Shown: piece after piece, positions 15,406 to 22,574 of the stretch | How positions within the stretch are numbered: the stretch's first letter is position 1 | How the letters are laid out: each line of letters begins with the position of its first letter | Source of the DNA: Candidatus Aminicenantota bacterium | GTDB taxonomy: Bacteria; Acidobacteriota; Aminicenantia; UBA2199 | Direction of reading: 5' to 3' | Length of the DNA: 35,498 bases | NCBI GenBank assembly: GCA_011772425.1 | Contig: WVZO01000754.1 | Span: 1 to 35,498 of the forward strand | Translations under genes and position numbers: made by a program | Notes under the pieces: model-generated | What the model was told of the DNA's origin: nothing | Databases searched by the model: none | What the model saw: only the letters and a program-made list of their open reading frames with translations

Positions 15406-18327
15406 CTACCTCAATACAAGTGATACTTCATTAAATTTAGCAGCATCTCGTTGGTCCGTTGCCCTCACTGTAATCCTTCCACGTGGGGCTCCCCGTGTAA
15501 TGGTGGCTGAATTATCAGCATTTCGGACAATCGCACAACCAAGATTAGGAAGTACAATTGACCAATCCACATTCCTTCCACGAGGGGTGGTCCTTACCGT
15601 CGCCCTGGTAGTATTTCCTGCACCAGGACGGATTGAAGCGGGTCTAAACCGAATCGCTCCGATGCTAACTTCCTGTAATCTTAATCTACCTTCGGCGAAA
15701 GTAAGCGGGTGACCCACAGCAGTCGCTCTTAAAGTGACTCTGCCGGCAATATTTCCTGTACGAATAACCGCTGGATTTCCTGCACCTGGAGTTGGGTTAA
15801 CAATTGAAGCACCTAAATTTAATCCCTGGAACGACCATTGTAATGCTGTTGTCGCCGGTGTTACCCTTGCAGCGGCGTCGCTGGTAGTAGCAGGATTATT
15901 ATCCGCTGCCAACCTGGGAGGATTAAACCGAACCCTGGAGACAGTCACAAGATCAGGCCCTCTGTAACGTTCATTAAATGGGACACCATTATCCCTCGTC
16001 ACAAAACGAAATCTCCCCCTTTGCCTGAGCAGGGTAGCTGTTATAGCAACATTGGTAAAAGGTACCCAATGGTCAGTTACAGCGGGAACAGCAGCAGCGC
16101 CAGTAGTACATTGTTCGGAGCGCCAGTAGAGAATCTGGGGAGTACTCAAAACCTGCGGCAGCCCGGGATTTGGTGGACTGGGCAGGAATCGATTCACATC
16201 GATTCCCGCAATACCACTTGGCGTACCGATTTCATCATCCATTTCTCCGGCTGCATTCAACGGGGCGTTGATATTCCCAGGAGGAATTGGTACAAATCCC
16301 GTATTAAACGGATCGTTACCACTAAATACTCTTTCAGTTACCCACACGTTGTTAAGAGAACCACCGGAACTTCTAAGTGTGTGAGTATACGTTGCACCAT
16401 ACGGATTTGCCAATGCTACCGGTGGACGTCCAGTGCGTCTGATTCCGGTGGGATGTGCCCGTATAGTCAATACTTCTTCGGCAAATGCATCACGTACTGC
16501 ATTATCTCTGCCCCTTACCCTGATATTTCCGGTTTGCGTAGCAGATGGATTAATCACACCTGTTGCCGGATCTATCGCTGCTCCACGTCTATTACCGCGT
16601 ATACTCCACTGCACCACTCTCCCTACAGGGACTGTATCCACCTGTGCAGTGGCCGTATTATTACAAACCGAAGCCTCCATCGTATTTGCCGGTGTCCAGG
16701 CGGGCATACCAGGATTGAAATTAAACCTGAAATTCCTGAGCTCAACCAATGTTAGGGTTGCTGTTGCGAAATCAGCAGGATTGGCTGCATCGGCAGCACG
16801 AATGGTAATTACGCCGCCTGTACTGCCGGCGGGAGCTGTGATGGTGGCCCTACGCCCCCTGCCAACGATAGCAGCTCCATGAGCGGGCGGATCGATGCTC
16901 CAGGTTACATTGGTCCCTCTAGCTGCAGTCGCGCGGGCTACGGTTGTCCGCCCGCGACCGGCAGCAATCTCAGCCGGCGATATAGTAACTCCTGTAACAT
17001 TAGGAGCTAACTGGACCGATGAATTATTATAAGGGCTAATGGATGAAGCAATCTTATTCTTCCCATCATTTCCAGACTTACGGCTGATATTATGAGCGAC
17101 TCCATCAACTTCCCGCACACAACGAGCATTCGACTCCCCCCTGTTATCCGTGTTAAGAGATTTTTTCATCCTGGCTTTGGTTTGTTGGACAACATGGGTC
17201 AATTCATGAGCGATGAGTTCCTTTCCCTTCATGGTATCAGGTTGATATCTCCCGGCACCGAAATATATATCTTTCCCTGATGTATAAGCGGCAGCGCCGA
17301 TGCGTTTGGATGACTCGGCCGACGCCGTATCATTATGAATACGAACTCCATCAAAATCAAACCCAATCCTTTTTTCCATAAAAGACCTGACTCCGGCCGG
17401 CAAAGGATTACCTCCACTTTTAACCGGTGAAACCCGGGGGTTTTCCTCTTCCTCATCAAACTGCCGCTGCACCCGGGTGCCATCCATCAATTTGGTTTGA
17501 ATCGGTTCTTCTTCCTCTTCCTCTTCTTCCGTGTCAACCTGTCTCTGAACAAAGGGAGTATTTTGATCAGCAAGGGGTTTGGCCTGGATCCCTTCTTCCT
17601 CTTCTTCCTCATCCAACTGCCGCTGCACCCGAGTACTTTCCATCAATTTGGTTTGAATCGGTTCTTCTTCCTCTTCCTCTTCTTCTGCCTCAACCTGTCT
17701 TTGAACAAAGGAAGTATTTTGATCGGCTAGAGGCTTGGCCTGTATCTCTTCTTCCTCCTCTTCCTCATCCAACTGCCGCTGCACCCGGGTGCCATCCATC
17801 AATTTGGTTTGAATCGTTTCTTCCTCCTCTTCCTCTTCTTCCGGTTCAACCTGTCTTTGAACAAAGGGAGTATTTTGATCAGTAAGAAGTTTGGTTTGAA
17901 TCTCTTCTTCCTCCTCTTCCTCTTCCGGGACAACTTGTCTCTGGACCAATGGTGTTATTTGTTCGGCCAGGGGTTTGGTCTGAATGCCTTCCTCATCTTC
18001 CATGCACTCCGGGCAAGTGGCTTCTCGTTGAACCAATGACGAATGACCATTGACCAATGACTGCTTTGGTTCGACCATACGCATCACTTGATCTGCCACG
18101 CGATCAGCTTCCTGTTCGTATTTGTCGTTGGGCTGCCCAATTTTTAGTTTCGCCTGGATAACCCCCGCCTCCATCATCCGCTGCACCGTCTCATTGCCGA
18201 TATCCCGGTAATGTTGCATTTGAGGTGATTGGTGGGTATTTGTATTCATTGGTACGTTGCCGGGTTTAAAATGGGATCGCTGAGAGGCCTTGCTGCCTTT
18301 TTTTACCCTTATTTGTTCATGTCCCAT
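15406..18327 (-). CDS. eCIS_core (DUF4157) protein with expanded acidic repeats and Ig-like domains, copy 3
   Basis: A 973-residue protein, start ATG 18327 with AGGAGG upstream. Its first ~25 residues differ from copies 1 and 2; then the common block appears (GNETVQRMMEA, AKLKIGQPNDKYEQEADRVA, 45-85), with CPEC at 105-108. Residues 127-295 are seven VQRQ-poly-Glu-IQTK/IQAK units. DUF4157 lies about 305-385 with HELTH (374-378). The rest is beta-rich: several ~90-residue Ig-like repeats (pattern WSI...A.I...TIT...G.ITVRATD, e.g. residues ~440-525, ~555-645, ~805-890 and ~895-973) around a central domain shared with copy 1. The poly-Glu tract may target or tether cargo in the CIS lumen; this is inference. 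Confidence 0.85.
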   Translation of the reverse strand: MGHEQIRVKKGSKASQRSHFKPGNVPMNTNTHQSPQMQHYRDIGNETVQRMMEAGVIQAKLKIGQPNDKYEQEADRVADQVMRMVEPKQSLVNGHSSLVQREATCPECMEDEEGIQTKPLAEQITPLVQRQVVPEEEEEEEEIQTKLLTDQNTPFVQRQVEPEEEEEEEETIQTKLMDGTRVQRQLDEEEEEEEIQAKPLADQNTSFVQRQVEAEEEEEEEEPIQTKLMESTRVQRQLDEEEEEEGIQAKPLADQNTPFVQRQVDTEEEEEEEEPIQTKLMDGTRVQRQFDEEEENPRVSPVKSGGNPLPAGVRSFMEKRIGFDFDGVRIHNDTASAESSKRIGAAAYTSGKDIYFGAGRYQPDTMKGKELIAHELTHVVQQTKARMKKSLNTDNRGESNARCVREVDGVAHNISRKSGNDGKNKIASSISPYNNSSVQLAPNVTGVTISPAEIAAGRGRTTVARATAARGTNVTWSIDPPAHGAAIVGRGRRATITAPAGSTGGVITIRAADAANPADFATATLTLVELRNFRFNFNPGMPAWTPANTMEASVCNNTATAQVDTVPVGRVVQWSIRGNRRGAAIDPATGVINPSATQTGNIRVRGRDNAVRDAFAEEVLTIRAHPTGIRRTGRPPVALANPYGATYTHTLRSSGGSLNNVWVTERVFSGNDPFNTGFVPIPPGNINAPLNAAGEMDDEIGTPSGIAGIDVNRFLPSPPNPGLPQVLSTPQILYWRSEQCTTGAAAVPAVTDHWVPFTNVAITATLLRQRGRFRFVTRDNGVPFNERYRGPDLVTVSRVRFNPPRLAADNNPATTSDAAARVTPATTALQWSFQGLNLGASIVNPTPGAGNPAVIRTGNIAGRVTLRATAVGHPLTFAEGRLRLQEVSIGAIRFRPASIRPGAGNTTRATVRTTPRGRNVDWSIVLPNLGCAIVRNADNSATITRGAPRGRITVRATDQRDAAKFNEVSLVLR

Positions 18328-18677
18328 GGTTCCTCCTTAAAACTTACAAAAAGCTCCAGCCGCAAGCCGCAAGCACCAGCCAAAAGCTAAATGCCGGAGC
18401 TATCATCTATTTATTCATCATTTTGCCATATTAGGCTATTTTTTGCCTGTCTCCTTTTCCTAAAGCCCGGCTGCTGCCCGTCACCGGAGAAAACGTCTGC
18501 CGGTTTCGGGCAGTGCCGGTATATTATACACCGTTTAAAACCAAAATACCAGCCCTCCTGCGGCCTGGACGTTGGCGGCACAAAAAGAGGAACTTACAGC
18601 CGCGAGCCGCAAGCCGCAACCTGCAAGCTTAAAGCCGAAGCTAAAAGCTGGAGTTTGAAGTTGGAGAGCAGGTTTCA
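18328..18677. other. Intergenic region with GC-rich AGCCGCAAGC-type repeats
   Basis: About 350 nt without a credible gene. Imperfect short repeats of GCCGCAAGC type lie at about 18355-18400 and 18600-18660, near both ends. A plus-strand frame of 99 codons (18391-18690) has no ribosome-binding site and its C-terminal part merely translates these repeats. Confidence 0.5.
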
Positions 18678-19010
18678 TTATTTTTTATAAAATTTTCTCA
18701 AGTCACAGGCTGGAATCGTGACTTTCTCCTCCTTCATGGTTCGAGGATTTAACTCGACCATGGTTCGTTTGGGTTGATATTTAGCTGCCAGTTTGACGGC
18801 CTGCTCCTCGGTGAGTTTCTCGATTCCAGGTTTAGAGAGGTTAGCCTTGTTTTGTGCTTCATCACATTCCATGACAAAAATCTTGAAGTCACCTCGAGTT
18901 GTAGAGTCCATCACTTTAATGACGATCTTCCCCTGGAGAGACGGTTCTTTGTGCTGAATCGCAGAACCCACCTGCTCTTTGGTAATACTTACTTTATAAA
19001 ATACATTCAT
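18678..19010 (-). CDS. Small lysine-rich protein in the CIS operon, unknown function
   Basis: A 110-residue soluble protein (starts MNVFYKVSITKEQVGS). The start at ATG 19010 is supported by AAGGAG. It contains a beta-rich first half (GKIVIKVMDS, DFKIFVMECDEAQ) and an Ala/Lys-rich helix (EEQAVKLAAKYQPK). No family is recognised. It is 51 nt downstream of the fibre gene and 350 nt upstream of the third DUF4157 gene on the same strand, so it may be a minor CIS component or a small cargo. A chaperone for the fibre is another option. Confidence 0.55.
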   Translation of the reverse strand: MNVFYKVSITKEQVGSAIQHKEPSLQGKIVIKVMDSTTRGDFKIFVMECDEAQNKANLSKPGIEKLTEEQAVKLAAKYQPKRTMVELNPRTMKEEKVTIPACDLRKFYKK

Positions 19011-19061
19011 TTTATGTCTCCTTATAATTATTCATTTTCTCATTCACTACTTTTCTAACGA

Positions 19062-21686
19062 TCAAAGACGAGTAATCAAACTCCTGTACCAAACATCATA
19101 GTTGCCTGCCCGGTATGAGTACCAAAACACCCAGATATCGCCGTTTTGATCTTCTAAAACAAATGGGTTGTAATCATTTGCGGTATGGGTAGTTAGCGGC
19201 GTGTCGCCTGCCCATTGGCCGTTTACGCAGCGATTGTACCAGATATCGTAGTTGCCTGCCCGGTTTGAGTGCCAAAACACCCAGATATCACCGTTTCCAT
19301 CTTTTAAGGCATATGGTTTGTAATCATTTGCGGGATCGGTAGTTAGCTGCATTTCGCCTTCCCATGTGCCGTTTACACAGCGATTGTACCAGATATCGTA
19401 GTTGCCTTCCCGGTATGAGTACCAAAACACCCAGATATCGCCATTTCCATCTTCTAAAACAAATGGGTAGTAATCATGACCGGTATGGGTAGTTAGCTGC
19501 GTTTCGCTTTCCCATGTGCCGTCTACACAGCGGTTGTACCAGATATCGTAGTTGCCTGCCCGGTGTGAGGCCCAAAACACCCAGATATAACCGTTTCCAT
19601 CTTCTAAAACGAAGTGGTAGATATCAGAACCGGTATGGGTAGTTAGCGGCGTGTCGCCTTCCCATGTGCCGTCTACCCAGCGGTTGTACCAGATATCGTA
19701 GCTGCCTGCCCGGTATGAGTACCAAAACACCCAGATATAACCGTTTCCATCTTCTAAGGCATATGGGTTGTAATCATATCCAGGATCGGTGGTTAGCTGC
19801 GTTTCTCCTTCCCATGTGCCGTTTACACAGCGGTTGTACCAGATATCGGTGTTGCCTTCCCGGTATGAGTACCAAAACACCCAGATATCACCGTTTCCAT
19901 CTTCTAAGGCATATGGGTTGTAATCATGTCCAGGATCTGTAGTTAGCTGCGTGTCTCCTTCCCATTGGCCGTTTACGCGGCGATTGTACCAGATATCCCA
20001 GTTGCCTGCCCGGTTTGAGTACCAAAACACCCAGGTATTGCCGTTACTGTCCTCCAGGGCACAGTAGGAGAGGTCATTTGAAACCTCACTTGTAAGCGGT
20101 TGGGGAGGTGTGCCCGGCAAGGCCCCACTCAATATTGCATTGATCGCATCTCTCAGGCTTACTTTCAATTGAGGTTGACCTAGATTATTTAACGTATATG
20201 AGGAACCAAAGGCATCTGTTGTGATCTGCTGAGTATGGTATTGCATCACTGTTAAATTATTCGCTTTTACATCCCCATTTACATCCAATTTTGCCATTGG
20301 TTCAGTGGTCCCGATACCGACTTTTCCACCATCATTGTCTCCTTTTATGCTCATAACAGTATTATCGTTTTCATTCTCACCAGTTCCGGGATCGGTATCT
20401 GTATTTTGCATGCGAAAATCGAGTCTATTCCAATGTTGATCATTAATGTAATGGAAAGTGGTAACGGTATCACTAACACCAACACGCATTTCTTCTATCC
20501 CCTGGCTAGAAGTGGTTCCATGGTATCTACTGACAATTAGCGGATGTTGACCATCTGAAGTTACAAATTTTGCCGAACCGCCATTAACTTCGAGCTTATT
20601 TTCAGGAGTTGTCGTGCCGATACCCACATTGCCGTGTTCAACGGTGATTCCCCCGGGTAATATGGCCAGTCCGGTGCAGCGCAGGTCTGTTATGTTTTCT
20701 TGTTCGATAGCATCGGCCACACGATTCAACGAAGCAAGGGGATAGTAAACGTGTTTGGAGCGCAAAAGTTCGTTCTCTTCGAGATAGTCTATTAGATTAC
20801 TACTTTCTTCCAAACCTTCTGCCACGCGCACCACCCATTCCCGCTTCATGCGCACGCAGGTTTCAATGCCAATGGCCTGATTCACCAGGTCATTATCTTC
20901 CTGTGCATCCACTTCTCTTTCCCAGACATCGAGATAAACCGTGTCGGTTCGTTCTACTGATGATGGTGGAGATAAAGGCCCCAAAGGATAAACATCCCAC
21001 TCTGTTCTCAATGTATCATTCTCATAAAGTGGTTGTTCTGTGTATTTGATGTCCTGTTCAATTATCACATCCAAACCATCTACCAGGCAGCGGCCCGGTA
21101 CATCTCCAGTGCCGCCTTTGATGATAAAATCATTACCTTCTCCGACTGATGCAGTAAAATTCTGTACTGCATTGTTTATCACATCCACCACTTCAGCGGC
21201 AGTCGCTTGACTAATGTCACTAAAGTCGCTTTGATTAAAAACAACTTCCTCTTCATCCAGACCATCTGCGCTTACCACGAGCGTACTCCCGTCGGCAGGA
21301 TTAAAGGGTCCGGCGGCGTTCCCGGTCAATCGGGCTGGAGATGAGCCTGTGCGGGAAGTGGAATAGTTATCAGGGCCGAAGCCCAATGCGTCGGCAGCGG
21401 TGGAGGTATCCCTATTAACAACAATTGATGAAAAACCTATATCTCCTTTATTTGAAGTTAATACGATTGTACCGGCGCCACCTCCGGCTATTGGAGATAT
21501 ATGAAAGCCATCGTTACCTTTTGGGACACCGTTACCCACGAACCACTTGAGAAAAGTACGCAGCTCGTGTTTGCGGATGTCTTCCATTTCATTCCAGTCG
21601 GCATCCAGGATGGGTACACCCTGCTGTAAGCGGACACCGACAAAGTGCTTTAGTTTATCAAACGTGTCTCTTGTAAAGTTACCCAT
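19062..21686 (-). CDS. DUF6519/tail-fibre protein with a seven-blade beta-propeller
   Basis: An 874-residue fibre-like protein. The N-terminus (GNFTRDTFDKLKHFVGVRLQ, then VPILDADWNEMED, 3-36) and VYLDVWEREVDAQED (250-264) fit the DUF6519 domain found at CIS baseplates. Two trimeric-fibre motifs, GIGTTTPENKLEVNG (355-369) and GIGTTEPMAKLDVNG (458-472), follow. Residues 537-874 are seven 50-residue blades with the pattern ALEDGNGDIWVFWYS...GNYDIWYNR...GTWEG, the last one shortened to 38. Seven blades would close a sialidase-like propeller, a likely receptor- or glycan-binding head. It lies 105 nt downstream of the fibre-associated gene. Confidence 0.8.
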   Translation of the reverse strand: MGNFTRDTFDKLKHFVGVRLQQGVPILDADWNEMEDIRKHELRTFLKWFVGNGVPKGNDGFHISPIAGGGAGTIVLTSNKGDIGFSSIVVNRDTSTAADALGFGPDNYSTSRTGSSPARLTGNAAGPFNPADGSTLVVSADGLDEEEVVFNQSDFSDISQATAAEVVDVINNAVQNFTASVGEGNDFIIKGGTGDVPGRCLVDGLDVIIEQDIKYTEQPLYENDTLRTEWDVYPLGPLSPPSSVERTDTVYLDVWEREVDAQEDNDLVNQAIGIETCVRMKREWVVRVAEGLEESSNLIDYLEENELLRSKHVYYPLASLNRVADAIEQENITDLRCTGLAILPGGITVEHGNVGIGTTTPENKLEVNGGSAKFVTSDGQHPLIVSRYHGTTSSQGIEEMRVGVSDTVTTFHYINDQHWNRLDFRMQNTDTDPGTGENENDNTVMSIKGDNDGGKVGIGTTEPMAKLDVNGDVKANNLTVMQYHTQQITTDAFGSSYTLNNLGQPQLKVSLRDAINAILSGALPGTPPQPLTSEVSNDLSYCALEDSNGNTWVFWYSNRAGNWDIWYNRRVNGQWEGDTQLTTDPGHDYNPYALEDGNGDIWVFWYSYREGNTDIWYNRCVNGTWEGETQLTTDPGYDYNPYALEDGNGYIWVFWYSYRAGSYDIWYNRWVDGTWEGDTPLTTHTGSDIYHFVLEDGNGYIWVFWASHRAGNYDIWYNRCVDGTWESETQLTTHTGHDYYPFVLEDGNGDIWVFWYSYREGNYDIWYNRCVNGTWEGEMQLTTDPANDYKPYALKDGNGDIWVFWHSNRAGNYDIWYNRCVNGQWAGDTPLTTHTANDYNPFVLEDQNGDIWVFWYSYRAGNYDVWYRSLITRL
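19065..20078 (-). repeat. Seven 150-nt tandem coding repeats (propeller blades)
   Basis: Six full 150-nt units and one shortened unit encode the blades at the C-terminus of the fibre. Nucleotide identity is high enough that recombination between blades is likely. Frequent Asp/Asn positions vary between units, the sort of surface-loop change expected of a recognition module. Confidence 0.9.
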
Positions 21687-21791
21687 TTTTCTCTCCTTAT
21701 TTTTTTAGCCGCGAAGAGCGCGAAGGGACGCAAAGTTCCCTGTCTGCTCTTTGCGCTTTGCATTCATCATTCATCATTCATCACTCATCAT
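21687..21791. repeat. Short spacer with heptanucleotide satellite
   Basis: Holds a CATCATT 7-mer tract (about 21763-21792) and a GCGAAGAGCGCGAAGGG segment. It separates the fibre gene and the fibre-associated gene, which are on the same strand. Confidence 0.6.
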
Positions 21792-22316
21792 TCAGAAATA
21801 TAATCTCACTACCCTGACAAGAGTAGAAGATACATCTTTGTGAATGACCGGGTGCCTGATGCAATCGATCATGTACTCTTCATCCCCGAATTTCCCGAAG
21901 AGCCCGAACTCCCGGAGCGGATATGTAGTAAGGTGTGGTTCCGGCGGCTCAGGTTCGCCCTCTCCCAGCGTGGCAGTGATCTGCAGTCGAGGGGTAGGTA
22001 CGGTCACCGGTGCATCCTGATCATTCAGATAAACCAGGTCTAAGTTTGCTACTTCAACGGGATTCGGGTCCTCTAACCCTATTACTAAGGCATCGGGTTC
22101 CGGTGGCCCTTCGTTATCCCAATCCTTGTTGCCTGTCCCTACCTTAAGGTTTTGAATACCCATGGTCCCTTCATTTTTCATAAAAGCGGCCAACAGGATT
22201 CTACACCGGTCAACAATCATATTCGATCCCCAACCGCTGTCAAAGATGACGTTGTTGTCCGGGCCTTTTAAAATGTCACGGTACATGCCTTTTATTGAAG
22301 CTCCTATTCGTTCCAT
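21792..22316 (-). CDS. CIS fibre/baseplate-associated protein, unknown family
   Basis: A 174-residue protein that starts MERIGASIKG. An upstream ATG would give 199 residues, but the first 25 merely translate the AT-rich repeat, and GGAGGT lies immediately before the ATG at 22316, so the shorter form is chosen. Residues 12-40 (MYRDILKGPDN... FDSGW...NMIVDRCR) and the C-terminal PLREFGLFG...YMIDCIRHPVIHKD...TLVRVVRLYF segment are typical of small tail-associated proteins next to phage or CIS fibres. No specific family is named. Its position between the tail-I and fibre genes suggests a fibre adaptor. Confidence 0.65.
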   Translation of the reverse strand: MERIGASIKGMYRDILKGPDNNVIFDSGWGSNMIVDRCRILLAAFMKNEGTMGIQNLKVGTGNKDWDNEGPPEPDALVIGLEDPNPVEVANLDLVYLNDQDAPVTVPTPRLQITATLGEGEPEPPEPHLTTYPLREFGLFGKFGDEEYMIDCIRHPVIHKDVSSTLVRVVRLYF

Positions 22317-22574
22317 ATTTACCTCCTGTTTTAAATAAATCCGAAGCACGAAATCCGAAATCCGAAACAAATCCAAAATCCAAATGTTCAAAATTCAAAA
22401 CAAAGAAAGTATGATGCTCAGATAGTTGAGGTTTTGTTTTGGTCATTGTAATTTGTAATTTGGAATTTGTTTGTAATTTGGGATTTGTAATTTGGAATTT
22501 TTTCTTTTTGGTCATTTGGATTTTGGTCATTTGAATTTGTTTCGGATTTCGATATTCGAATTTCGGATTTTTTT
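22317..22574. repeat. AT-rich imperfect repeat block (TTTGGATTTTGGTCATTTGAATTT type)
   Basis: About 240 nt of short imperfect repeats on the words AATTTG, GGATTT, GGTCATTTG and GAATTTCGGATTT, including TTTCGATATTCGAATTTCGG near the 3' end. An open frame on the minus strand translates it but has no other support. The same element, in a shorter form, is in frame inside the DUF7948 gene at 205-282. Confidence 0.8.

Noticed and set aside
17427-17885. Plus-strand frame of 152 codons with leucine/proline-rich repeats
   Set aside because: It is the antisense reading of the poly-Glu/VQRQ repeats of the third DUF4157 gene.
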